A program made the position numbers and the translations under genes. The notes under the pieces are model-generated. The model saw nothing but the letters and a program-made list of their open reading frames with translations, was not told the origin of the DNA and made no database searches. This document shows, piece by piece, positions 26,472-34,901 of a DNA stretch of 64,000 bases (position 1 is its first letter; the number at the start of each line of letters is the position of its first letter). Origin of the DNA: Arthrobacter sp. PM3 (GTDB lineage Bacteria > Actinomycetota > Actinomycetes > Actinomycetales > Micrococcaceae); NCBI RefSeq assembly GCF_003352915.1, contig NZ_CP022314.1:2084231-2148230 (forward strand), in the 5' to 3' direction.

Positions 26472-27506
26472 CTACGTGGCTGCCGCCGTCGAGCCGCGCA
26501 CCACCAGGCGCGACCCGAGCTTGCGGTCGACGGCGGGACCGCCCGGGTTGGCGAGCCGATCGAGCGCGGTGATGCCCGCGGTCCGTCCAAGCTCGAGGGC
26601 ATGGAGATCCACCGAGGTCAGGTCGATGCCGTGAAGCCTGGCGATTCTTGAGTTGTCGTAACCGACGAGGGAGAGATCCCGGGGAACTTCCAGACCGTGG
26701 ACGACGGCGTTCTCCCGGACGCCCAGCGCCATCTCGTCGTTATGCGCAAAGACAGCGGTCGGCCGGTCCCATGGTCCGAAGAGCCGGTCCGAGGCCTCGC
26801 TTGCCGCTTCCTGGGTGTAATCCTGCGCAAAGACCACCTGCGGCACGAGGCCGGCTTGGCGCATGACGCTCTCGTAGGTCTGCCGGCGGTCCTCGTGGCC
26901 CTGGTGGGCGGGGCCGGTCACGTGGGCAATGCGGGTGTGTCCGAGCCTGAGCAGATGTTCCACAGCGGCCTGCGTGCCCGCAACGTTGTCTGAATAGACG
27001 CTGTCCACGCCGTCCACGCGCCGTGTGACGCTGACGAGGGGCACGCTGCGGGCGAGTTCCTGGACCTGCGCGTCGGGCTCGAGGAGCGTCGCCGCGATGA
27101 CGACGCCGACCCGCGCCTCGATCAGCGAACCCACCGAATCCGGGTCGATGCTGCCCCTGGAGCGGGAGACGCTGAGGATGAGGCGCTTCTTCGCGGGGGA
27201 GAGCGACTCGCGCACACCGCTGAAAATGTCCACATAGACCTCGTTGCTGAGGTCGAGAAGGAAGAGGCCGATGGTGGAGGGCTGCTTCCTTGCCAGGTCC
27301 GCCGCGGCCGCATTGTGCCGGTAGCCCAGAATTTTGGCCGCGTCGAAAATCGCCTGCTTCGTTTCCTCGCTCACGCCGGGCGCGCCGCGGAAGGCAAACG
27401 ACACCAGGGTCCGGGACACGCCGACCTCGCGCGCGACATCCGCCTGGGTGATCGAGTGAGGCCGTCCCGCAGCCGGGCGGGTCACCCGCTCCGCCTGAAC
27501 TGCCAC
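26472..27506 (-). CDS. LacI family transcriptional regulator (divergent from MFS sugar transporter)
   Basis: The 344-residue protein has an N-terminal helix-turn-helix (ITQADVAREVGVSRTLVSFAF, about residues 19-39) and a sensor domain with GLFLLDLSNEVYVDIFSG and LVGYDNSRIARL. The motif SRTLVSFAF replaces the common TVSRVLN and resembles one LacI subgroup. It starts with GTG at 27506. It is divergent from the sugar transporter at 27704, which is its likely target. The ligand is unknown. Confidence 0.88.
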   Translation of the reverse strand: MAVQAERVTRPAAGRPHSITQADVAREVGVSRTLVSFAFRGAPGVSEETKQAIFDAAKILGYRHNAAAADLARKQPSTIGLFLLDLSNEVYVDIFSGVRESLSPAKKRLILSVSRSRGSIDPDSVGSLIEARVGVVIAATLLEPDAQVQELARSVPLVSVTRRVDGVDSVYSDNVAGTQAAVEHLLRLGHTRIAHVTGPAHQGHEDRRQTYESVMRQAGLVPQVVFAQDYTQEAASEASDRLFGPWDRPTAVFAHNDEMALGVRENAVVHGLEVPRDLSLVGYDNSRIARLHGIDLTSVDLHALELGRTAGITALDRLANPGGPAVDRKLGSRLVVRGSTAAAT

Positions 27507-27521
27507 ATGGGGCCCGACAAC

Positions 27522-27535
27522 ATAAAGTCTTTTAT
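27522..27535. promoter_or_regulatory. Candidate operator between the LacI gene and the MFS gene
   Basis: ATAAAGTCTTTTAT has perfect 5-bp arms around four bases and lies 16 bp upstream of the LacI gene start. It is the clearest palindrome in this gap, but it is short and AT-rich, so chance cannot be excluded. A TTGACC hexamer further toward the transporter gene may be its -35 box. Confidence 0.3.
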
Positions 27536-27703
27536 ACCTGACATGCTGCTGTCCCGACCGGCGATCAGGCCTGCCGGGCCCCTTGGTCGGCTCAAACGGT
27601 CATCAATTACTCTATTGTTAGTTTGACCTGACATATGCACTTTCGCGTGTTAGTCTTGTGATGCGGGTCACGAGCGGTCCGCGCCAGTAGACAAAGGAGT
27701 CCC

Positions 27704-29143
27704 ATGGAAACCGCAACTCTCCGCGGCACAACCTCACTACCGCCACTGAGCGACGGCCCGCACCGCCGCCGCCTTGGCCTTGTCGCCCTGGTTGCCACGT
27801 TCGGCGGCTTGCTGTTCGGCTACGATACCGGCGTCATCAACGGCGCCCTCCGCCCGATGTCCGCCGAACTCGGTCTCACGGCGATGACCGAAGGCCTCGT
27901 GACGAGTTCCCTCGTTTTCGCAGCCGCGTTCGGGGCGCTCATCGGCGGACGCCTCTCGGACGGCTGGGGCCGCCGGAAGTCCATCATCCTGCTCGCCGTA
28001 CTGTTCTTCGCAGGCACTGTTGCGGTGGTCTTCACGCCGAACTTCGAGACCCTCGTGGTCGGCAGGGTCCTCCTTGGCCTCGCGGTCGGCGGCGCCTCCA
28101 CCGTGGTCCCGGTGTTCCTGGCCGAGATCGCCCCGTACGAAATCCGCGGCTCCCTGGCGGGCCGGAACGAGCTCGCGATCGTCATCGGCCAGCTGGCGGC
28201 CTTCGTCGTCAACGCGGTCATTGGCAGCCTCTTCGGGCACATCGACGGCGTCTGGCGCGTCATGTTCGCCATCTGCGCCCTGCCCGCGATTGCCCTGTTC
28301 TTCGGCATGCTGAGAATGCCGGAATCGCCCCGCTGGCTGGTCGAAAAGGGCCGCCACGACGAGGCCCTGGCCGTACTGCGCACGGTCCGCACGGAAGACC
28401 GCGCGGCCGCCGAGCTGGCCGACGTCGAGCACGTCGCCCAGGAGGAGCAGGAAAGCCGCCAGATCGGCTGGCGTGCGATCTTCTCCAACAGGAACCTGCT
28501 CCGTATTCTGCTCGTTGCCATCGGCCTGGGCATGGCCCAGCAGCTCACCGGCATCAACTCGATCATGTACTACGGCCAGACCGTGCTCGTCGAGTCAGGT
28601 TTCAGCGAGAGCGGCGCCCTCGTCGCCAACATCGCTCCCGGTGTCATCGCCGTCATCGCCGGCTCCATCGCCCTGGTCCTCATGGACCGCATCGACCGGC
28701 GCAAGACCTTCATCTTCGGGCTGGCCCTGACGGCAGTCTCGCACCTGCTCATCGGCGTCGCATCGATGGCGCTTCCGGCCGGCAACCCCGCGCGTCCCTT
28801 CGTCATCCTGGCACTCGTCGTCGTGTTTGTCGGCTCCGTTCAGCTGTTCCTGAACATCGCCGTCTGGGTCTACCTCTCCGAGGTGTTCCCGCTGCACATG
28901 CGCGGCATCGGCATCGGTATCTCGGTGTTCGTCCTGTGGATCACGAACGGCTTCCTCTCGCTGTTTTTCCCCTCGCTCGTGGCCGCCGTGGGCATCACGG
29001 GCTCGTTCTTCCTCTTCGCGGTTATCAACGTTGTGGCGCTGGTCTTCGTCATCACCCAGGTGCCGGAGACCCGCGGCCGGACCCTTGAGGCCCTCGAAGA
29101 GGACGTCACAACCGGGGCCATCTACCTGGTCCACAAGAAGTAG
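27704..29143 (+). CDS. MFS sugar transporter (sugar porter family, IolT/XylE-like)
   Basis: The 479-residue protein has 12 predicted membrane helices and sugar-porter signatures: GGLLFGYDTGVINGAL near residue 35, GGRLSDGWGRRKSI near 87, the central PESPRWLVEKGR near 207, QQLTGINSIMYYGQ near 287 and PETRGRTLEALEE near the C-terminus. These define proton symporters or facilitators for hexoses, pentoses or inositol; the closest feel is IolT-like, but the substrate is not proven. AAAGGAG precedes the ATG. A divergent LacI regulator probably controls it, and a strong hairpin follows. Confidence 0.9.
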   Translation: METATLRGTTSLPPLSDGPHRRRLGLVALVATFGGLLFGYDTGVINGALRPMSAELGLTAMTEGLVTSSLVFAAAFGALIGGRLSDGWGRRKSIILLAVLFFAGTVAVVFTPNFETLVVGRVLLGLAVGGASTVVPVFLAEIAPYEIRGSLAGRNELAIVIGQLAAFVVNAVIGSLFGHIDGVWRVMFAICALPAIALFFGMLRMPESPRWLVEKGRHDEALAVLRTVRTEDRAAAELADVEHVAQEEQESRQIGWRAIFSNRNLLRILLVAIGLGMAQQLTGINSIMYYGQTVLVESGFSESGALVANIAPGVIAVIAGSIALVLMDRIDRRKTFIFGLALTAVSHLLIGVASMALPAGNPARPFVILALVVVFVGSVQLFLNIAVWVYLSEVFPLHMRGIGIGISVFVLWITNGFLSLFFPSLVAAVGITGSFFLFAVINVVALVFVITQVPETRGRTLEALEEDVTTGAIYLVHKK

Positions 29144-29164
29144 CTGCGTCCCTAGACGCATGAA

Positions 29165-29207
29165 GCGGTCAGCGCCGGTACCCGGTTGGGGTGCCGGCGC
29201 TGACCGC
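29165..29207 (+). terminator. Strong hairpin terminator after the MFS gene
   Basis: A perfect 14-bp stem (GCGGTCAGCGCCGG / CCGGCGCTGACCGC) with a 15-base loop lies 22 bp after the transporter stop. There is no clear T-run on either side, as is common for actinobacterial terminators; it may serve both convergent genes. Confidence 0.65.
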
Positions 29208-29262
29208 GTTGGTGCTCTGGCGGCTGGGGAGCGCCGGCCCGTCGATTCTGCCTGGGGGTGCC

Positions 29263-29598
29263 TCACATGGTCGGGCCGGTGCCGTTGGCGGCCCGGCCGC
29301 CGCGGGGAGCCACGCGCAGGGCGACCGTCACCGCGTCGCCGGCGCCAAAACGCTCCTGCCTGCGGACGTCCTTTCTCACCGGCAGAACGTACCCGCCGTC
29401 GCGCGGCAGCAGCGAGGTTTCCCACTCGGTGCCACCGATTCGCACGCATACGGGGATAGCTCCCCACCCGTAGCTGGCCGCCGCCGCGTTGGCGCGGACG
29501 TAGTCACAGGCGTCCGGGGTCAGCGGCAACCAGTAGAACGGCGCCGGACCACGCCATTCGAACAATTCCGCGCTGAAGGTCGTGTCCACGGGACGCAA
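29263..29598 (-). CDS. DUF1905 domain protein
   Basis: The 111-residue product matches the DUF1905 small beta-barrel: FSAELFEWRGPAPFYWLPL, YGWGAIPVCVRIGG, WETSLLPRDGGYVLPVRKDVRR and a last strand GDAVTVALRVAP. The function of the family is unknown. The frame opens with TTG at 29598; a GTG at 29589 would remove only three residues and is just as plausible, since neither has a clear ribosome binding site. It is convergent with the MFS gene. Confidence 0.75.
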   Translation of the reverse strand: MRPVDTTFSAELFEWRGPAPFYWLPLTPDACDYVRANAAAASYGWGAIPVCVRIGGTEWETSLLPRDGGYVLPVRKDVRRQERFGAGDAVTVALRVAPRGGRAANGTGPTM

Positions 29599-29661
29599 CG
29601 CTAGTGGCCGAACGTCGCGTTATCAATCAATCTGTTCGCCGACGCTTCGGCCTACCTGGGA

Positions 29662-30309
29662 TTAGACGCCGGCGGGGAATGTGAACGTCGCGGGCAGCGG
29701 GTCCGGTGCTGTCCCGTGGAACAGGACGATCTCGTCGTGGGCTTTCAGGACGACAGCCTGGGCGGGCCCGTCCTGCTTGGCGCCGTTCACGGCGACGGTC
29801 CAGTCCGATATGCCTGAATGCGCTGTCCCGGGCTTGCCGGTGCCGTCGAGGACGCCCCATTCGGTCAGGATCTGGCCAAGCGTGTAGGTGTCGCCGGCGG
29901 CCGGCGCCTCGATGTGGATGATGCCCGACTCGTCGTGGGTGTGCAATGCCGAGATGCCGTCGGGCTGACCTGCCGCGGAGAAGCTGAAACCGATATCCGC
30001 CGGGACGGCGACGGGTTTGCCGTCCACAAAAACGTCCAGATGGGCGTGGAAGTGCTCGGCCGCCCCTTCCATGTTGAGAACCGGCAGGCCTGCAGCCTTA
30101 ATCCGCTCGGCCCCGCCGCGGGTGTCCAGCTCCCAGCCGGTGGTCGGAGCGGTGGTTGGAGCCGTGGTTGCGGCGGAGGAGGTCGCACCCGGAGTCGGCC
30201 CGGCCGTGCCCGGGCCAGAGGTGGCGGCTGAACATCCGGAGACGGCCAGGACGACGGCGCCGAGTGCAACGGACAGAGGGCGGAGCTTCTTCACGGCGAT
30301 ATCTTTCAT
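29662..30309 (-). CDS. HxH-rich secreted lipoprotein of unknown function
   Basis: The 215-residue product has a lipoprotein signal peptide with lipobox AVSGC (Cys near residue 26), a Thr/Pro/Ala linker and a globular domain. The domain is rich in paired histidines: EHFHAHLDVFVDG near residue 86, SALHTHDESGIIHIEAP near 122, then YTLGQILTEWGVLDG. Such HxH pairs suggest a metal site at the cell surface. I do not recognise a named family, though this pattern recurs in actinobacterial secreted proteins. It is the last chromosomal gene before the integrated island. Confidence 0.7.
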   Translation of the reverse strand: MKDIAVKKLRPLSVALGAVVLAVSGCSAATSGPGTAGPTPGATSSAATTAPTTAPTTGWELDTRGGAERIKAAGLPVLNMEGAAEHFHAHLDVFVDGKPVAVPADIGFSFSAAGQPDGISALHTHDESGIIHIEAPAAGDTYTLGQILTEWGVLDGTGKPGTAHSGISDWTVAVNGAKQDGPAQAVVLKAHDEIVLFHGTAPDPLPATFTFPAGV

Positions 30310-30507
30310 TCGGCCACAGGTACGCAGTCAATGTGTGCGGACCGGACTGGAACGCTCACCGGAAACCGGGGGCGCACCCGGGGCAGCGACCGGCTCATCC
30401 AGCCACTAGTCGATGCTATCTGACCGGGCCGCCTCTCGGACTTCGGCGTAGAGCGAGGGCAACACGTCCGTTGCAGGCTCGGTTTATGGCGAGCACCGGC
30501 AGAGCAA

Positions 30508-30593
30508 GGCCCAGGCAAAGCAAAGGCCCTGCTTCCCTTTATTTACAAGGGAAGCAGGGCCTTTCTACGTGGCGGTGACGGTGGGATTTGAAC
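30508..30593. repeat. Left attachment repeat: displaced 3' end of tRNA-Ser plus terminator (attL)
   Basis: Positions 30570-30593 repeat exactly the last 24 bases of the tRNA-Ser gene at 49798-49821 (T-arm 3' half, acceptor stem, discriminator and CCA). To the left, 30508-30569 repeat the tRNA terminator region of 49735-49797 with about eight differences. The terminator hairpin here (30523-30564) is a perfect stem. The tRNA copy is broken: beyond 30593 the sequence departs from the tRNA. This is what remains of the original tRNA 3' end after an element integrated there. Confidence 0.85.
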
Positions 30594-30741
30594 TTTCGCA
30601 AATGCACAGGCGGCAGAGCAAAAACGTTGAAAACTCGCGAATTTTGATGCTTCCCTGGCGCCAAATATTTCTGCTGATCACATCAGATTGCGCTCAAATC
30701 GTGCTCATATTGGAGGGACGTCTGCCCGTACCGTCTACTTG

Positions 30742-30909
30742 CTAAGGGTGCTGACTCTCAGGCAGTTCATGATTGTCCGGACAGCGTCCCGACCAGACAT
30801 CCATCATGATCTCTCCGTTTGCGTTCTTTTGAAAGATGCGGCTCCACAGGACGGTGCGTACCTGCCCACACTCCCGGCAGTGCTGGTTACGGCTAATCTC
30901 TGTCTTCAT
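30742..30909 (-). CDS. Small cysteine-containing hypothetical protein
   Basis: A 55-codon frame from the ATG at 30909 gives MKTEISRNQHCRECGQVRTV, then a middle with WSRIFQKNANGEIMMDVWSG and a third cysteine in RCPDNHELP. The CX2C plus a distant Cys could be part of a small zinc knuckle. No strong ribosome binding site is visible, and no homologue is recognised, so the coding call is tentative. It lies 150 bp inside the left end of the island. Confidence 0.35.
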   Translation of the reverse strand: MKTEISRNQHCRECGQVRTVLWSRIFQKNANGEIMMDVWSGRCPDNHELPESQHP

Positions 30910-31158
30910 GCTCGTACGGTAACCCGGGGAGGGGCCGCAGGGGCAAACCCGTATGGGCAGGGCACAGCGGGTTCATTTTCGAGCCGTGCCGTGGACATTT
31001 CTCGCTGCACTGGTTCAGCGGGTTTCAACCCCGGAAAAGCAAGGTGGCAGGGCGAACCCGTGTAACCCGCTGAACCCATATGGAAACGGGTTTCTAAGTA
31101 GTCAGGGGCTTCACAAAAGGATGGGCTCACCATTAGTTCCGTTGCGACCAATGCCACA

Positions 31159-31554
31159 TCAAGCGCCCTTCGTTGACTGTTTTCGGCGAACGCTGGCACA
31201 GGCTTTAGAATCCTCGGGCCGCCAGACCGTGTGCACGCCAATATCGAGCAACTTCCGATCGCCGTAGTCCGTGATAATCCAAACAATTCCGTGTTCGGGA
31301 AAAGTCGTGTCAACCCATCCGCGCCACAATGCCCCGTTTTCGTGATCTCTCGCCGCGATGCGTTGGCCGCGGGCCAGGGACAGGAAGATTTCTGTTTCGC
31401 ACTCTGTCAGCGAATCTTTCGACCCGTTTCTCCTCCACGCCACGTCGACAGCCGCCGTGTGCAGCGAGCAGCCGGCGCGGCGGGCAGCAGGGCAATCCAT
31501 ATTGAAATCGCTGCTGGCCGGCGAACCGGACCGATCTCCCCGACGCTCGTTCAT
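31159..31554 (-). CDS. Small SH3-like hypothetical protein, related to the gene at 7902-8165
   Basis: The 131-residue product has a disordered Arg/Ser-rich N-terminus (about 50 residues) and a C-terminal beta-rich unit: FLSLARGQRIAARDHENG, RGWVDTTFPEHGIVWIITDYGDRKLL. The pattern G-V-x(n)-G-VW-hydrophobic-D-x-G-x-R-x-L is shared with the 87-residue protein encoded at 7902-8165. The start overlaps the stop of the upstream gene (ATGA), which supports the ATG at 31554, though a later start would give a protein nearer the size of its relative. Function is unknown. Confidence 0.6.
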   Translation of the reverse strand: MNERRGDRSGSPASSDFNMDCPAARRAGCSLHTAAVDVAWRRNGSKDSLTECETEIFLSLARGQRIAARDHENGALWRGWVDTTFPEHGIVWIITDYGDRKLLDIGVHTVWRPEDSKACASVRRKQSTKGA

Positions 31555-31769
31555 CGCGGCTCACCGCCCCATCTTTCGATTGTCATGCCCGGGGGGACGT
31601 CGCTGTTCAGACGCGCTTCATAGCGCCCCGGGGCCAGGCGCGTCACGGAGATACCGACTTGGCCAGTCATCGCCGCCGGCTTCAGGAGATCCACCGCCTC
31701 GTCTAGGGCGGCGTCTAATTCCTCTCGGGTTTGAACGGCTACGACGAGACAACAGGGAGATGCTTGCAT
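31551..31769 (-). CDS. Small hypothetical protein, first gene of a two-gene operon
   Basis: The 72-residue product begins MQASPCCLVVAVQTREELDA, continues with a helix (DEAVDLLKPAAM) and ends with ISVTRLAPGRYEARLNSDVPPGMTIER. This reads as a small alpha/beta domain; I know similar short proteins from Arthrobacter by style only. AAGGATT lies about 9 bp before the ATG, and the stop overlaps the next gene's start, so both are probably real and co-translated. The role is unknown. Confidence 0.55.
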   Translation of the reverse strand: MQASPCCLVVAVQTREELDAALDEAVDLLKPAAMTGQVGISVTRLAPGRYEARLNSDVPPGMTIERWGGEPR

Positions 31770-32153
31770 TGTTATGAATCCTTACTCTCATGGCGGTGAT
31801 CAGTACTTTGGACACGCCAGTTGCCTTGGCGTCGAGGGGCGGAACGGTGGCCCGCCGACATGGTCAACAGGAGCCTTGATCGAGGCGGCGGTTGGCCCCA
31901 GCGGATCTTAGGGAAACGGGTTTCAGTCAGAAGGGTCCGGGGCCCTGGAACGTTGCACAACGGCGCTTTGCTGGGCCTGCGGCTTCCCGATCGGCGCATC
32001 CCAATCTGGGACGCGGCTTCCAGGCCACGTCCCCGGTGGCCAGGTCTGTGATTTCAACACCACCGTCTTGCCTGTCACCTGCCGAGCCAAACAGACCGGC
32101 CGTGGTTAACTGCGAAGGGCCGGATGGGGGACTCGGGCAACGCCTCACTCACG
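31770..32153. other. Non-coding or degraded stretch inside the island
   Basis: About 380 bp between the small two-gene operon and the aminopeptidase gene. Short frames on both strands are Pro/Arg-rich and show no ribosome binding site or family pattern. I see no gene, clear terminator or repeat here; it probably holds the promoter of the two-gene operon next to 31769. Confidence 0.4.
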
Positions 32154-34784
32154 TTACGGTTTGCTCGAAGCTTCAACGCCCGGCAGACCGGACATATCTG
32201 CCCGAAAAAACCTGTCGGCTTCTTGTGCTCGCAGCGCCCGAGTGAGGTCGTCGCGGTTTTCGAGCATCATGCGGCGAAGGGCAGCGCTTTCCCCAGACAA
32301 GTCGGCAAGGAACTCGTCGGTACGGGCGACGGTGGCCTGGGTGGTCAGCTGGGCCGGATAGAGACCCACGACGATTTGCTGTGCCAAGGCGTGGGTGCGT
32401 TCCTTGATGATGCCCGGGACCGCCTCGAAGTACTTTTCGGCGTAAGGTTCGAGCAGGGCGGTGTCCGGGACGCGCGTAAAACCGGCCACGGCGGAGGCCT
32501 GCAGGGCGTTGGACAGTTCGCCGTTGACGACAATCGATTCCCAGGCCGCTGCTTTGGCCTCAGGCGTGGGGATGGCTGCTTCGGCCAAGGCCGCCGCGTT
32601 GTGGCCGGTGGACGTGTTGTCGCGGGCGAGTTCCTCGTCGATACGTTCCTGGCTTTGCCTGCCGTTCGCCACGAGTGCGGTCAGCAGTTCCCAGCGCAGG
32701 TCCTGGTCCACGGTGAGCCCCTCCAGCGTCGACGACCCGTCCAGCAGAGCCTGGATGCGGTCCAGTTGGCTGCCGCTGCGCGCGATCTGGGCGTAGGACT
32801 TCACGAACTGCAGCTGGGCATCGGACCCAGGCGCGGCAGAGGACGCGAGCTCCCACAGTTTGTCGGCGGCCAAGATTGCGGCAACAGTCCTTCGTCCGGC
32901 AGGCACGTAATAGGTGAGAGCGGTTGCCAGCTGGCTTAGCTGGACCAGGATCACGGAGGAATCAGCTTCGTGAGCGATGTGGGCCAGAACGAGCTCAACG
33001 TAACTGCGGGCCGGGGTTTCGCCGTCGCGGGCGGCGTCCCAGGCCGAACCCCAGACGAGGGAGCGGGGCTGGCTGGCAGCGAAGTCCTTCAGGTGCTTCT
33101 TGGCAGTGGCCATTGAATGTGGGTCCAGACGAATCTTGGCATAGGCAAGGTCGTCGTCGTTGAGCAGGATCAGGTCCGGCCGTGCCAGGCCCACGAGGCC
33201 AGGAACTTCGGTGTGTGGGCCGTCGATGTCCACCTCTTCCCGGTGGGTGCGTTCGAGCTTTCCCTCAGTGTTCAGGTTGTAGAAGCCGACGGCGAGGCGG
33301 TGCGGCCGAAGTGTGGGCTGCTCGGCGATCGCTGACTGAAGGATGGCGAAGCTGGTGATTGCGCCCTCACCGTCGACCTCCAGTTCAGGGGCCAGGGTGT
33401 TTACACCTGCGGTTTCCAACCAGAGCTTGCCCCACAGGCCCAGGTCCCGGTTTGAAGCGGCCTCAAGTTCCGCCATGAGGTCCGTGAGCTCGGTGTTCTT
33501 CCAGGCATGCTTGGCGAAGTATGTGCGGACGCCGGCCATGAACTGTTCCGGACCCACCCAGGCGACGAGCTGGCGCAGCACCGACGCGCCCTTGGCGTAG
33601 GTGATGCCGTCGAAGTTGACCTCGACGTCTTGGAGGTCGTTGATCTCGGCGAAGATCGGGTGCGTGGTGGGCAGCTGGTCCTGCCGGTACGCCCAGGACT
33701 TCCCCTCGGACGCGAACGTGGTCCAGGCGTGGTTGAACTCGGTGTTCTCCACTGCGGCCAGGTGGGACATGTACTCGGCGAAGGACTCGTTGAGCCAGAG
33801 ATCGTCCCACCAGCGCATCGTCACGAGGTCACCGAACCACATGTGCGCCAGCTCGTGCAGCACCGTGATGGCGCGCCGCTCCACCTGGGCGTCAGTGACC
33901 TTGCCGCGGAAGACATAGCCCTCCAGGATGGTCACGGCCCCGGCGTTCTCCATGGCGCCGGCGTTGAACTCCGGCACGAACAGCTGGTCGTACTTCTCGA
34001 ACGGGTACGGGCAACCGAACTGAGCCTCGAAGAACTCGAAGCCCTGCCTGGTGAGCTCGAAGATGTTGTCCGCATCCAGATACTGCATGAGGGACTTGCG
34101 GGCGAAGATGCCCAGCGGGGTCACCCGGCCCTCCGCCGAGGTGACCTCGCTGCGGACCGACTGGTACGGCCCGGCGATCAGAGCCGTGACATAAGAGGAC
34201 AGCCGGGGCGTCGGCGTGAACTCCCAGACCGAGCGGGCGCCGCCGTCTTCACCGGGAATGGTCTCCACCGGCACCGGGGTGGGGGAGTTGGAGACGACGT
34301 CCCAGTGCGAGGGCGCCGTCACGGTGAACGTGAAGCTCGCCTTCAGGTCGGGCTGTTCGAACACGGCAAACATGCGGCGCGAATCGGGCACCTCGAACTG
34401 TGTGTAGAGATAGACCTCGTTGTCCACCGGATCCACGAACCGGTGCAGGCCTTCGCCGGTGTTCATGTAGGGCGCGTCGGCGACGACGGTCAATTCGTTC
34501 TCAGCCACCAGGTCCGGGAGCTGGATCCGGACGCCGTCGGAAACCTCCGCCGGATCCAGTTCACGCCCGTTGAGGCTCACACTGTGCACCGCGTGGGTCA
34601 CGGCGTCGATAAAGGTGGACGAGCCCGGCTCTGCGGAAAATTTCACCACTGTGGTGGAGCCAAATACTCTTGCGCCTTTGGTCAGGTCAAGGGTGACGTC
34701 GTAGGACTCGACGGTCAGCAGTTCAGCGCGGTTCGCTGCTTCTGCGCGCGTGAGATTCAGGCCTGGCAAGGGGTGTTCCTCCAT
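32154..34784 (-). CDS. pepN: Aminopeptidase N (M1 family zinc metallopeptidase)
   Basis: The 876-residue enzyme removes N-terminal residues from peptides in the cytoplasm. The substrate-binding GAMEN motif is near residue 276 (FNAGAMENAGAVTI), and the zinc site HELAHMWFGDLVTMRWWDDL, with the third ligand in LNESFAEY, is near 309-330. An ERAP1-like C-terminal helical domain fills the second half. The length is normal for actinobacterial PepN. I chose the ATG at 34784 (MEEHPLPGLNLTRAEA), which matches the usual N-terminus. It is the third gene of an island operon after an M14 peptidase and an MFS protein, so peptide breakdown is the common theme. Confidence 0.92.
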   Translation of the reverse strand: MEEHPLPGLNLTRAEAANRAELLTVESYDVTLDLTKGARVFGSTTVVKFSAEPGSSTFIDAVTHAVHSVSLNGRELDPAEVSDGVRIQLPDLVAENELTVVADAPYMNTGEGLHRFVDPVDNEVYLYTQFEVPDSRRMFAVFEQPDLKASFTFTVTAPSHWDVVSNSPTPVPVETIPGEDGGARSVWEFTPTPRLSSYVTALIAGPYQSVRSEVTSAEGRVTPLGIFARKSLMQYLDADNIFELTRQGFEFFEAQFGCPYPFEKYDQLFVPEFNAGAMENAGAVTILEGYVFRGKVTDAQVERRAITVLHELAHMWFGDLVTMRWWDDLWLNESFAEYMSHLAAVENTEFNHAWTTFASEGKSWAYRQDQLPTTHPIFAEINDLQDVEVNFDGITYAKGASVLRQLVAWVGPEQFMAGVRTYFAKHAWKNTELTDLMAELEAASNRDLGLWGKLWLETAGVNTLAPELEVDGEGAITSFAILQSAIAEQPTLRPHRLAVGFYNLNTEGKLERTHREEVDIDGPHTEVPGLVGLARPDLILLNDDDLAYAKIRLDPHSMATAKKHLKDFAASQPRSLVWGSAWDAARDGETPARSYVELVLAHIAHEADSSVILVQLSQLATALTYYVPAGRRTVAAILAADKLWELASSAAPGSDAQLQFVKSYAQIARSGSQLDRIQALLDGSSTLEGLTVDQDLRWELLTALVANGRQSQERIDEELARDNTSTGHNAAALAEAAIPTPEAKAAAWESIVVNGELSNALQASAVAGFTRVPDTALLEPYAEKYFEAVPGIIKERTHALAQQIVVGLYPAQLTTQATVARTDEFLADLSGESAALRRMMLENRDDLTRALRAQEADRFFRADMSGLPGVEASSKP

Positions 34785-34901
34785 AAGTAGAAAGGTGTTG
34801 TTTGTCGATCGCCGATCTGCGACCGCATCAAGGCGGATTGCATCCGCAAGCGGACTCATAGGTGGCAAGAACCCACGAGACCGCTTGCTTCGCAAGTCCA
34901 A

